Shown one piece after another: positions 10,970 through 21,224 of a DNA stretch of 64,000 nt (its first letter is position 1; the number at the start of each line of letters is the position of its first letter). Location: positions 175,131 to 239,130 of the forward strand of contig MNCI01020695.1 in assembly GCA_015680685.1 (NCBI GenBank). The letters run 5' to 3'. The notes under the pieces were generated by a model. The model was given only the letters and a program-made list of their open reading frames with translations, searched no databases and was not told where the DNA came from. This DNA comes from Gnetum montanum. Lineage: Eukaryota > Streptophyta > Gnetopsida > Gnetales > Gnetaceae. The position numbers and the translations under genes were made by a program.

Positions 10970-12529
10970 TGATAAAACTTTAGATTTCACTTCCATTGTT
11001 TATGCCCAATATTATTACAATAATAACATCTAATTCTCCTATTGGAAAAATGACTAGAAGAACCAAACCTTTCAAGAGTTTTTTGTTGGATAAGAGCTTC
11101 CCTTGATGTAGTGTCCTTATTTCTTGGAGCTTCCTTTAATTGGGATGAAGGTTGTCTACATTCCTCTTCTTGGTGGGAGCATCCAAATCCACTTTATCTT
11201 GTGGAATTCTTCCTTGTCCTACTACCATTCAAAGAAAATCCTTTCCCTTTATGTTCATTTATTAGCTTAACATTTGCAACTTCCACTTTGGCATGTTCTA
11301 AAGATAAGGTTAGCTTCTCATTCTCAACCCTTAGGTTTGAGAGTTGCTTATCAAGATTAGAAATAGTAAAATTTAACAAGAATATTTCATGTTCTTTAGA
11401 CTTAAGTTTTTTATTTAACTTAGTACAAATATTTTGAAACTTTAAAACTTCTTTACACAATAAATCAAACCTCTCATCATCATTTAGTTCATCATCTGAT
11501 GAATCATCATTAGTGAGGGCCATGCATATGAGCTAAGAATTTTTTGCATCTTCCTCCACTTCTCCTTCACTTTGTTCCCCATCATCCCAACTTGTATAGA
11601 ATTTGGTCTTCTTTACTTCTTTAAGGGATTTGTTCTTGTATTACATCTTGAAGCTACTAGGACATTTGAAGGCCACATGGCCTCTATCTCTACACATCTA
11701 ACATTCTATACAAGAAAAAATCTAAGTTAGAGTTTAAAAAGTTCTTATCTCTTTCTTTACCTTTAGGCTAATTGAATCTTTATGGATATACTACTTTATT
11801 CTTCCTAACAATTAGTTGTTATAGCTTCCTAGTGAGAAAGGCAATCTCCTCTTCACTACCCTCATCATGCTCATTAAGTTTCTTCTCCTTTGAAGCAGTC
11901 TTTAAGGAAATGGGTCTTTCTTAAATAGCTCCTTCACTTATGAGATTCATTTCATAGGTGATCAAAGCACTTTGAAGTTCCTGAAATTTTAGAGTTGAGA
12001 AATCTCTAATTTCCTCCATGATTGTGGCCTTAGATCTGAACTCCAATTGAAGAGTTTTGATCATTTTAATAATGACATTGCTTTTGAGCAAATCTTTTCC
12101 TGTTCCTCTAATTGCTACAACAAGATCATTAGCTTTAGAAAAATAATCCTTGATCTTCTTTCCTTCTCTCATTTTGAGTTTATCATATTCACTTTGTAAA
12201 ACTAACAATTTTAATTGCTTAACAATAGAGGTTCCTTCATAAGTAGCTGCTAAATTTTTCCAAATTTCTTTAGCTGTTTTACATCTTGCTACCCTATTGA
12301 GTTTAGATTTATTCAATGCACAATATAAACAATTTTTTTCTTTTGAATTAAACATGAACTTCTCCTTTTCCTCTTAAGACCATTTGTTTTGGGGCTTGAT
12401 GTTACTAGTGGTATCATTGATAAGTTGAGCGTAGCCTTCCAGGATTAACTCCCATACTTCAAACTCCATAGACTCAAAGAATCCTTGCATCATAGCTTTC
12501 CAGTAGGTGAAGTCAAATCCATCGAACAT
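10970..12529 (-). pseudogene. Cp1 copia-type Gag with two zinc knuckles, decayed
   Basis: Starts MFDGFDFTYWKAMMQ near 12529, typical of copia Gag N-termini. Then the 11921-12355 piece carries the UBN2/gag-polypeptide pattern (AKEIWKNLAATYEGT, YDKLKMREGKKIKDYFSKAN). A CX2CX4HX4C knuckle follows at about 11670 (MCRDRGHVAFKCP, with a stop in its first spacer). Then comes an acidic coiled coil (MALTNDDSSDDELNDDE; 11194-11523), and a second knuckle near 11010 (CYYCNNIGHKQWK, last Cys position now a stop). This is the SIRE-like copia Gag layout. It would have formed the particle and bound RNA. Broken by several stops. Confidence 0.7.
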
Positions 12530-12598
12530 GGATGGCTTTAAGAGGATGTTCCATACAATGTTCACTCTTGAAGTTGATGATGAAACAAAGAGTACTAG

Positions 12599-12610
12599 GC
12601 TTCGATACCA
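12599..12610 (-). other. Cp1 primer-binding site
   Basis: Minus strand TGGTATCGAAGC, close to TGGTATCAGAGC, the complement of plant initiator tRNA-Met used by most copia elements. It sits two bases inside the LTR end at 12613. Confidence 0.7.
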
Positions 12611-12612
12611 CT

Positions 12613-13707
12613 TGTGGATTTTTGAACTTAGAAAGGGGGGAAGGATGAATAAGTTCCCCAAATTAAATCTTTGTAACACAAAAGCACACACACTGAATTT
12701 AATCTGGTTCCCCAACTTGGGTAGTTCACACTTGAAGGGTAGATTGCTAGCACACCTCTAGACTTTGTTGCTCTCAAAATGTGGTTAAAGGATCCACATC
12801 CTGTATATTCTTCAAGCCCTACTCCAAAGTGTTGTACCGTAGCATAAATCACTTAACCCTGCAAGGTCTCGTCAGGCTTGGAAATGTGGTTTCAAGATTT
12901 CACAACCTTTACAATCTTGAGCTTCGCACTAGAGTGTTGTATTACAACACCAACAACTCAATCCCACAAGATCGTGACAAGCTCAAGCACATCAACCATG
13001 TAGGGTAACAAGAATAAGAATTACAAGGGAAAATTGCAATTTAGTTTGATCATCCTTGTACAATTAGGTACAACACACTTTACAATGTCAAAATGATAAT
13101 ACAATGAGAAGCAATAGAGAGTTCAATGATTACAAATGATTATACAATGAATACAATAAGGCTTGCACATTTCCCAATGCACATCAAGTCTTCTTATAGC
13201 TACCATGTTTCTAAATCCATCTCAGAACTTATGCAATAGCTAACCAACAGTCATTAATGATCATGGGAGATGTCTTCTTTGTGCCTAAGATGTCTCTCTA
13301 AATTTTCCTTCAATTTTTGGAAGACGTCTTTGTTTCGTGAAAGACATCTTTCTGAAATCTCCATTCTAGAAGACATCTTTTTCTTATGAAAGATGTCTTT
13401 TTGAACTTGATTTTCATTCTATAGAGATGTCTTTGCCTCATGAAAGATGTCTTTATCTAAGAAAAATATCTTGCTATTTCTAAAGATGTCTTTGTCTAAG
13501 TTCACTCCAATTCTACCAAGATGTCTGTTGCTTCCTAGAGATGTCTTTCTTCATCTTCCTTTGCATGATGAATCTTTCATTTTTTGTCCATAACCTTGCT
13601 CAATCCAAGTTCTTGTCCCACAAGCACAACAACTATACACACATACAAACAACCTTTGTCTTCCAATTTTCTTAATGTTTTGACATACCAAAACCAAAAG
13701 ATCTACA
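12613..13707 (-). repeat. Cp1 5' LTR (right copy)
   Basis: Plus-strand start TGTGGATTTTTGAAC, end GATCTACA, followed by the duplication CTACT. About 1,095 bp, colinear with 7240-8296. Carries about eleven AAAGACATCTTT-type motifs (13265-13545) upstream of a TATA-like GCTATAAGAAG (about 13190, minus strand). Confidence 0.8.
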
Positions 13708-13712
13708 CTACT
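13708..13712. repeat. Cp1 target-site duplication, right copy
   Basis: CTACT, identical to 7235-7239. Confidence 0.75.
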
Positions 13713-14152
13713 AGGGTTACCAAACGATCACAATTAGCACTCAAAATCAATCATGCCCATATCTCGTAATATTGAAAAGTTGAAATAAAGTGCTTGAGAA
13801 GGTAAAGTATTAAGCTAGTAAAATAGTGAAAATTATGTTCAATAAACAAAAGAAATTAAGGAAATGCTGCAATGATGAGAAATAGTCTCAATCTTTATTA
13901 CTGTCACAACTTGTACCCAAGTACAACTTGTTTGAATAAAGTCATCATTCAACTATCATACATCACACTATGGGCATTCACTCTCTATCGTTAAGCCTAA
14001 GTCTAAGAAATTAAACTGCAAGAGTTCTATTACTAGTGGAATAAAAAGTTGGATTGTGCATCCAAGTGTCGTATTTATAGGGTTGTACACATCCCGAGAC
14101 ATCGTATCAACAATGGTGTATCATGTGTAGTGACATCATTGATATGATGTCA
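13713..14152 (-). repeat. Gy2 5' LTR, outer part
   Basis: Continues the LTR broken at 7239. GGGTTACCAAACG, CATCTTTATTACTG-like sequence near 13900, the GGGCATTCA block and a TATA sequence (near 14070) follow the order seen in the Gy4 LTRs. The outer end is uncertain: ATCA-type ends occur at 14123 and 14134, and a TCA at 14152. Confidence 0.55.
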
Positions 14153-14235
14153 TTGCTACGAGGTTGCATTGTGCCAAGATATGACTTTATCAATAGCCCA
14201 TAAAAAGAGGTGTCTTAATTGTAACATGAACTAAC

Positions 14236-15120
14236 TGTTAGAGATAGTGTGTCATGCCATATGTGTCCAATAAGACAAATAAGAAAAAAAAATGTTAAAA
14301 TTGCACTTTGTCATCATATTAAGTAAAAAGACAAACTATTTTTTATTTTATTAAAAGATTGATAGGGATATGTAATTAAAGAATGACCCAAATCTCTCAT
14401 ATCTTTTGAATTTTTAGCCCAATTTTCGATAAAATAGGCTTATCCCATAATATTCAATTATGGCCTCATCATTTGGCTATAAATGTGGGAAAATTATGTT
14501 TGTAAGTGAAGAAATTTCACAATCTATCCTATAATCTCATATCCTATTTATCATCTACAATTCCATTCTCAATTTCACAATTTATCCCATTACAAGTTCA
14601 TCAATCCTCAATTCATCATATTCACCAATTCTCATTAATCAAAGAAATTGAAAAATCACATTCAAAGCTACTCTTTTGTGATAGATTTTAATCATAAAAT
14701 CAACTCAAATTAATTACAAATTTTAAAGATAAGTAGATTGTTGAAAGAGATTTGTATCAAGTATTTAGTCACTCCATAACTCTCTTAGATTGCAAAAGTA
14801 CTCATCTTGCAAATTAGCAATTTCTGTTTTGGACACTAAACAATTTTATTCCAGATCCCTTTTTGGGCTAGATTTAAATCATCAAATAGATTTTAATTTA
14901 TTTGAAATTTTACAGTTTGATATATTGTAGAACAAGCTTTCCAATAAGCCTAAGATTAGCCTAAAAGTCATCCAAATCGTGAAGATATCACAACTGCAAA
15001 ATTAAACAAAAATTAATTTTTAAAAATTAGACCACTTACATCATTTGATAGATTAGGCTAGCAAAAATTTGCAAATATAAAAATATTTTTTAATCTTCTT
15101 ACATCCTCAAAAAATCTAAA
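14236..15120 (+). repeat. Cp2 5' LTR
   Basis: About 885 bp, AT-rich, from TGTTAGAG to the bases before the primer site. The first 98 bases recur at 16177-16274. A short open frame inside (14506-14691) is not considered a gene. Confidence 0.6.
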
Positions 15121-15121
15121 A

Positions 15122-15134
15122 TTGGTATTAGAGC
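15122..15134 (+). other. Cp2 primer-binding site
   Basis: TTGGTATTAGAGC, one change from the tRNA-Met complement TTGGTATCAGAGC, directly after the 5' LTR. Confidence 0.7.
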
Positions 15135-15135
15135 T

Positions 15136-16060
15136 AGCTACCCTGAGCTGCAATAGGGAAATAGCCAAATGTCCCATTATCTTTAAAGGGACTCGAGATT
15201 TCATTCTCTATAAAGAAATGATGAAAGGACTTCTAAAATTTAATGAAGTATGTGATGTGATAGAACCTACAAAATCCCCTATCAAAGTCATTGCAAAAAG
15301 AAAAAAGAAAGACAAAGAAGATACTTTGATTCAAGAACTTCTAAAAGAAGAAAAGTGGAAGAGAAAAGATTCACATGTCAGAATAATCATTATTTTCAAT
15401 GTATCAGAAGAAAAAAGTTGGAAGATTATGCTCATTAAAAACTTCTAAAGAAGTATAGGAAGGATTATGCTTAGATTATCTAAGCAACAACAAAAATTAA
15501 AATACAAAATAACTACTATATAGGAATCAATTTGACAAATTAGAAACCAAAAGAGATGAAGACATTGAAGAGCTTTTTACAAAGATGTACATTAGCATAA
15601 AAAACATTAATAAATTTGGGTGTGGCTTAACTTAGTAGCAAAAAGTATAAAAAATTGTGGAAGCTTTTTACAATAATACTAGATACCAAAACATGATGAT
15701 GAGTTTTCTACAAAACAAAGAATTCAAGTAACTCACTATGGATGATCTAGTTACTCAAATCAGAATACTTGAACTTCTAAGATCTGACAAAAATGATAAA
15801 GAACAAGTCTTCATAACCAATAGAGGAAGAAGAAGAGGAAGGTTTAATAGAACTTATTCTCAAGACTAAACTCAAATAAGCTAGAGACTTTACAAAGAGA
15901 TAATAGAGGTAGAGGTTTCATAAGAGAAAGATGGAACTCATAAGGATGGAGAAATGCTCAAATCCTTGTATGCAAACTTTGTAATAAAAGAGGCCACACC
16001 ATAGAAGTATATTGGTACAACATAGATGCTTTTCAACTCCAAGACAAAGATGAAGAATGA
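15136..16060 (+). pseudogene. Cp2 copia Gag remnant
   Basis: The N-terminal piece (open to 15448) has FKGTRDFILYKEMMKGLLKF followed by VCDVIEP, matching the copia Gag pattern of F-x-G-T-N-Y-x-x-W-K-x-x-M-x-x-L-L plus W-x-V-V-E. A zinc knuckle survives near 15968-16013: CKLCNKRGHTIEVYW, with the last Cys replaced by Tyr. Between them are many stops and frameshifts. No other domains follow before the purine tract. Inactive. Confidence 0.6.
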
Positions 16061-16160
16061 GCAACAACATCCAATCAAGAAGATCACCAAGGCATAAACA
16101 CTTTTACAATAATATAAGCATTAAGACGACAATAAGAAAGGAAGACAAAGAAAGCATTCC

Positions 16161-16176
16161 ACACCAAAGGAAGGAC
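16161..16176 (+). other. Cp2 polypurine tract
   Basis: ACACCAAAGGAAGGAC directly before the second LTR copy. Confidence 0.5.
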
Positions 16177-16274
16177 TATTAGAGATAGTGTGTCATGCCC
16201 AATGTGTCCAATAAGATAAACAAAAAAAAGAGTTAAGTTTGCACTTTGTCATCATATCAAGTAAAAAGACAAAT
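16177..16274 (+). repeat. Cp2 3' LTR, truncated
   Basis: Matches 14236-14334 (TATTAGAGATAGTGTGTC and the following AGTAAAAAGACAAA) and then diverges. The rest of the LTR is missing. Confidence 0.65.
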
Positions 16275-16481
16275 TGAAAAACTAAGATGAAGGTTTTCTT
16301 AGGTTTAAAGACTAATGGATCTATTGGATATGCATTATATTTCCTTCATTAAAGTTAAATATCAACTCAACAAAGTGACATTGGATATAACAAGAAAGAT
16401 CATATAGACCTTTTGATGCAAATTTATATTTTTGTTTCAAGTTATAAGACTCTTATATGCAAAAATATCAATAAAGAATTA

Positions 16482-16725
16482 CTATGGTGGCTCAAGTGGT
16501 TAGGTTATTATTTAACAATAATTTGCAACTAAGAAGTTCTTGGTCAAGAGTCACATAACCATTGTTATATTCATCTTAAGTTTTTTAAACTATGCTTTGG
16601 GATGTCCATATGGTCAAATTGGTTAGGTCATTTTTTGATAATAATTTGCAGTTAAGAAGTCCATGTCACATAGTCATTTCTATGTTCTTATTAAAGTTTT
16701 AAAGTATGTTTTGGGATGTCTATTA
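16482..16725 (+). repeat. Tandem dimer of a tRNA-like (SINE-like) sequence
   Basis: Two copies with a period of about 123 bp. Each has an A-box-like start (TGGCTCAAGTGGTTAGG at 16488; TGGTCAAATTGGTTAGG at about 16611), then AATAATTTGCA and TAAGAAGT. The first copy has a degenerate B-box (GGTCAAGAGTCAC, about 16543). Each ends in GCTTTGGGATGTC-like or GTTTTGGGATGTC-like sequence. Could be a head-to-tail SINE or a plain tandem duplication containing a tRNA relic. Confidence 0.4.
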
Positions 16726-17284
16726 TAATCAAATAATTTTGGCTCCAAAATCCCTTCCCCCTAAAAAAGGAATAACATATCTTAAATCTTATTTTACTTT
16801 CTTCAATGCATATTTTTTCTCTTTAAACATAATAGAATATATTGAATCTTTTGGTAAATTATCCAATATTTCCTTTATTAGCATTTATGTCATAAGGCTT
16901 AAGGTATGAATTCATAAAATTTCTCATGATTAAATGCATCTACAAGTGTTAAAGTAATATTAGCCAGATTTCTTTCTCAAAATGAAGTTTGTAATGAGTT
17001 ATTGGAACTTGAAATAAGTAAAACATAGGTACACTCTAAGATATATAGTTCAATCAAGACTTTATATAATTTAGCATTATCCATTAAAATTGAACCCATT
17101 ACCTAGAGCTTCCAAATCAAGTTCGCAATAAGGATGTTATTATATACTCTTTTATTAAACATGAGAATTGTTGAGGCCAACCTTGCCCATGCCAAGCATG
17201 GGGCCACTATCAACATGCACATGTAGGTCATTATAGTTGCAAAGTAGTCAAAATGCATAGATCTAATTCATAGGAATTCAACAA
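16726..17284. other. Unassigned AT-rich intergenic sequence
   Basis: No convincing coding region, RNA gene or repeat seen. The short open frame 16706-16909 is AT-driven and has no recognisable motif. Confidence 0.5.
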
Positions 17285-17612
17285 ATGCTACAAATGATCA
17301 GGGGGCCCCCTCTTCACGGACGAGTAGAGCCTTCTTTGGGGACGCCAGGGGCAACAGAAGATGCCCGTAACACGGTAGCAAGCGGGGCGCACGTGGGACA
17401 TGTCAAAAGTGACGGACGCGTGGCAGTGGCGGTGGGAGTCTTCTCTCTCCACGCACAGCACGGCTGACAAACGGTGGCTGACGATGGCTTCTCTCTCTGC
17501 ACGCACGCTTCATCCCAACCATTTTCTGATTTTCTGTTTTATTCTGCCATAGTAGTGGCATTGCAGCCAACTCGCACAGCCGGACACGCAGATGAAATAT
17601 ATAATAGTTCAT
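17285..17612. promoter_or_regulatory. GC-rich patch with G-box and ACGCGT motifs
   Basis: About 300 bp of markedly higher GC and CpG than its AT-rich surroundings. Contains GCGCACGTGGGAC (a G-box/ABRE core, CACGTG) near 17388, GACGCGTGGCA near 17415, and CT-rich runs. TATATAATAG follows at 17598. Overlapping open frames on both strands here are typical of GC-rich DNA and none has a family signature. Most likely an old promoter or 5' region whose gene is missing, about 600 bp beyond the 3' end of GH3. Confidence 0.35.
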
Positions 17613-17981
17613 CCAAGTTTTCCCTTTTTTTATCCTTTAAAGTAAGCTAATTTGATATGTACTTTCTTTTATTAAATGTGAAAATATAAGGGCAGTGATA
17701 ATAGTTAATGTGTGTTCTTTTTTTTTCCCCAAATAAGAGTAAGGCCATTTGATATACCTCCAAGGTAACATAATTAAGAAGCTAGTAACAGCTTCAAATG
17801 TAAAGCAATGTAAGCTAGCCTTTAGGAATGTAAGTGTAGAAACCCTACTTAAAAAGTAGAAATGAAATCACTATTACTACTACTACTCCCATATCAAAAT
17901 GAAATAGATGGTATTTTATTTATAAATTTTCAGTTTCCAATATACTACAACTTTTCTTATATGCAAACTTAATAATGATCA
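17613..17981. other. AT-rich spacer
   Basis: Nothing recognised apart from a short ACT trinucleotide run near 17875. Confidence 0.5.
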
Positions 17982-18065
17982 GATGATGTTAGCTTAGTAG
18001 TAAAGATCCTGACATAAAAGCCAGATCACAGGATGAATTCACTGAGTAACACTGAGTTATAAATT
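17982..18065 (+). repeat. tRNA-derived SINE-like fragment
   Basis: TTAGCTTAGTAGTAAAG resembles an A-box region. CTGACATAAAAGCCAGA could form an anticodon-like stem and GATCACAGGATGAATTC resembles a B-box. The layout matches the 5' head of plant tRNA-derived SINEs. No poly(A) or target duplication was confirmed. Confidence 0.4.
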
Positions 18066-18184
18066 TAGAAAAGAAACTCCATATCTATAAAACAAAGTTG
18101 TGAAACTAACCAATAAAAATTTCAGTTTCAATGACAAACGATTCATGGACCACAACAGAAGGCCGGGGCGTACAGGCAAAGCTT

Positions 18185-20415
18185 CTAGAGGTATACTTGC
18201 ACTTCTGACATATCATTGTTTGAGACGAAAGATTTTACGGTTCTTGGTTTAAGGATGTGGGTGACAGGTTCCGAACTGCAAGTGAGAGTCCTAGCTGGTT
18301 TATATTGATCTATGCAAGCTCCACCTTGAAGCCTCTGCTTGAGAAGTTCAGAGAAAGTGCCAGGCTGTACCACACACACTTCCAAAGCTCCAATTAGCCC
18401 AGATTTCCTCAGCATTTTACACAGATAATTCAGCGATCCATCCATGCTGCTGCAACTCGTCCTAATCACTGCGTCGTATTTGTAATGATCGCTTTCCAAC
18501 TTCTGTAAGAATTTTTCAATTTCCATAAAAATGACGTAATGTCCAGGAGTAGATGCCAAGTCCACCGTGCTGGTGTAGTCCGAGACTTTTAATCCATGAC
18601 TTTGAAGGTAGTCCGAAGCCTTGAGCACGATCAGCTGAATCTCTGACTCATCAATTCTTTCTACGTTGACACCGGGCAACACATTTTTTCTGCAGACGAA
18701 TTCAAATGTGGGGCTTTCGCCATGAAATCCTGTGATTTTGATAATATCTGCAATTTTGTATCTGTACAAACCTGCCCATTTCAGTGGCGAATCATGGCTT
18801 GTTAGATCAATCGATTGGCAACTCGAGCGAAAAAATAAATAAACAAGTAGAAGAAGCAGGTGGGCGTTCATATCAACCTTGAAAGCTGGTGACCACGGGC
18901 TGGTAGAAGGATCCTATCTGCACTTGATCAATTTCAACGGGCTTGAGATCATCCTCTGAAAAGAGGTACTCGAAGCTGCTACCTCCAACACAAGTTTCTT
19001 GCGCTTCCTCTTCTGGGTTCGCCTGCATTAACTTTAGCGGGATGAATTCGAAGTATGCGACATTGGGCAATAATGTGTAGTCAGTTTCCTCATCAGGAGA
19101 ACAAGGAACTTTTGTAGCAATGGCAAGAACACCTCCCTCTGAACTTGCGTAGGAATGACCATAAATGGGAAGATTTTCAGAATAGTAATTGATGCGAGAA
19201 CGGTATGGTTTCATGGTAGGCCCCGACACAAGTTTCTTGCGCTTCCTCTTCTTGCTAATTTTTTGATTCAGTACTCCTTTGCGAATGTCTTCACACAGTA
19301 GCTGTAAGCATTCAATGGAACAAACTTGAAGCGTTACCGGGTTTTATTACTTGTAGTCTCATATATACATATACATATAATATTAAATCATCCCTAACAA
19401 TGAAAAATAATAATGCGTGACCTGCCAGGAGTTTTTTAAGACGTTGATGGCAGAATCCACATGGAAGGCAAAGCCAGCATCCAGACACCACACTTTCTGT
19501 GAGTTCAACAGTCCACATAACACATGACAGTAAAGCGCTTGGGCAGGATCTTCAGCCAAAACCACGTCTATTGGACTACAGTACCCAAATGTTGGGTAAG
19601 CATCTCTAAAGATATTTCCTCTCTGGTATAAGGTCAGACCTGACGCCCTAGTGTGACCTCCTCCGGTTTGTGTTTGCTTTCCGGCAACAGAAAAAGACGA
19701 TATTTTAGGATCATCAACGCTGATATTTCTTCTTGCGAATTCTTCGTCTCTTTGCCTACACACAGACAATGTAATCTATCTTTGAACGAATAAAATAGTT
19801 TTAAAATGCCCCACTATTTTTGATGAATATATTTGGATAAGTGTAATGACTTAAAGTTTAAAATGATAAAATCTAAGGAAACACCATGACTTTAGACAAA
19901 TAGAACTGGCAAAACCGGAGAGAAAAGAGCATTAAAACTTGCCTCTTTGCAATTATTTCACAGTAACGGATCGCTTCATTGCCCAGATTGAAGAAATAGG
20001 AGTTTAAAGGAAAGATCTTGGGCACTCCACCTGTGGTTCCGGAGCTGCGTATATAAATTAAGGGAAGCCAGGGAATTTAAGCAAAACATATTGGATAGAA
20101 ACAGTGGGCAAAAATGTCTAGAAGCATTGAGAAATAATGAAATGACTGCTACCTCATGCAGAAGCTCAGAACAGGACTGCAGAAAAGAAGAGGGGGATCA
20201 TTTACTTGTCTCATTGCCATCCTCTGAATGTGATCACTAACGTATTCGTAATCACACAATGGAATCACGTCCTTGAACATCTTTTTGTCGCAGACGTGAA
20301 GGCCATGGGATCTTAGATACTCGCATTCAATGTTATTCTCGAAAACTTCCAAAAGTGTAGCATTCTGATGGCTTCTAGCGTTCTGCAAAAGTGATTCCAA
20401 TTCATCACCCTCCAT
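18185..20415 (-). CDS. GH3-family acyl-acid amido synthetase (five exons, internal 27-bp templated duplication)
   Basis: GH3 enzymes adenylate a carboxylic hormone (jasmonate, auxin or a related acid) and join it to an amino acid in the cytosol. Joining exons 20415-20153, 20044-19943, 19755-19422, 19301-18878 and 18771-18185 gives 1,710 bp, 569 residues, in frame to TAG. Introns are 108, 187, 120 and 106 bp, GT-AG except intron 2, which is GC-AG (AG then GCAAGT). Motifs: SSGTTGG (about 88-94, ATP loop), ALYCH and LLCGLL-like core, YASSEG (284-289), YFEFIP, GLYRYKIADI (375-384; the usual G of GD is Ala), FVCRKN, and GHYVIFMEI. Residues 249-258 (SKKRKRKKLV) stand where about 40 conserved residues normally lie. 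Start chosen at the first in-frame ATG; length is normal for the family. Function and substrate uncertain; could be a recent pseudogene with an intact frame. Confidence 0.85.
18988..19014 (-). repeat. 27-bp direct repeat, source copy (inside GH3 exon 4)
   Basis: Identical to 19226-19252. Here read as EEEAQETC. Offset 238 bp, not a multiple of three, so the two copies are translated in different frames. Confidence 0.9.
19226..19252 (-). repeat. 27-bp direct repeat, filler copy (inside GH3 exon 4)
   Basis: Identical to 18988-19014 but read as KKRKRKKLV. It sits exactly at the junction where conserved GH3 sequence is missing. Confidence 0.9.
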
Positions 20416-20457
20416 TGCTTGGTAAGTTCGTTGCTGTGAACCACATTCCCTGGCGTC

Positions 20458-20465
20458 TATATATA
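20458..20465 (-). promoter_or_regulatory. Possible TATA box of GH3
   Basis: TATATATA on the minus strand, 43 bases before the ATG. The implied 5' leader would be very short, so this is a weak call; an upstream non-coding exon is possible. Confidence 0.2.
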
Positions 20466-21160
20466 CATCAAGAGAAACTAATCTTAATCAAAATCATGGA
20501 AAATTTGTACATATCTTAAACAATTCTTGAATTTAACGGGAAAACTCAAGTTCAATTTAGAATACCATTTTACTACTACTGCAAACTAAAGCAATGCATC
20601 AATTCTTCGCATTCTATTTAATAATAAAACTAACAATAAGATCTCAAGATAAGTCATTTAAAAATTTCATCATAAAAATTTCATCATCGCGGCTATAAGA
20701 ATGGTGGCTAGGTCTTGAAACTATCAATTGTGGCTCCAAAATGAAGTATTGAAAATATTTTTGTAATAATGAATTCAAAACAAGCTCAGAAACTTGTTGC
20801 AAAGAAAGTTTTAGAGAGATTGCAACATGGCACACAGAAGAAAACTAAGTTTTTCTGGAAAAAGTTGATAGACATACTAATATCAATATGTAACAATTCT
20901 AACATTTATGCAAACACTAATTAGTAGAGTAAGAATAGAAATAAATAATTTTGTGCATCATGTACTATTAGAATGTTGTTGTACAGACTTTTTCAGAAGA
21001 AAATGACAAAAATGACAAATCTTTGGTTAATCTTTATATAAACTATTCAAGCTACTAGTGTTCATTTTAGGAAATATCTCTAACAAATCTTTATATGACC
21101 TTATGAACTATTCAAGCTACTAAAGTTAGTTACAGGGAATTATACAGAAATATTTTGGAC

Positions 21161-21224
21161 ACACCTGGTATCCTGAGGAATTAAGGAATTATACACCTGC
21201 TATCCTGAGGAATTAAGGAATTAT
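21161..21224. repeat. 32-bp tandem duplication
   Basis: Two adjacent units beginning ACACCTGGTATCCTGAGG and ACACCTGCTATCCTGAGG, one mismatch between them. Confidence 0.85.

Larger units (their letters stand above)
7240..13707 (-). mobile_element. Cp1: complete non-autonomous Ty1/copia-type element carrying gag and an extra ORF
   Basis: 6,468 bp on the minus strand, bounded by two LTRs (7240-8296 and 12613-13707) and a 5-bp duplication CTACT. Minus-strand order: 5' LTR, tRNA-Met-type primer site (12599-12610), gag (12529 to about 10970), repeat-plus-TATA spacer (10390-10620), extra ORF (10351-8754), polypurine tract, 3' LTR. No protease, integrase, reverse transcriptase or RNase H motif could be found, so it would have needed pol from another copia element. 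The internal region is full of stops but colinear, so the missing pol looks like the element's design rather than a recent deletion; that is inference. Confidence 0.75.
14236..16274 (+). mobile_element. Cp2: gag-only copia remnant
   Basis: LTR starting TGTTAGAGATAG (14236), primer site, gag remnant, purine tract (16161-16176), then the first 98 bases of the second LTR (16177, TATTAGAGATAG). Only about 1 kb separates the LTRs and it reads as Gag throughout, so no pol is present. This is the structure described as a terminal-repeat element with gag, though a deleted full element is also possible. The right LTR is cut off near 16274. Confidence 0.65.

Noticed and set aside
17285-17612. Four overlapping open frames in the GC-rich patch
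   Set aside because: GC-rich DNA has few stops by chance; Arg/Ala/Cys-rich peptides with no family pattern on both strands.
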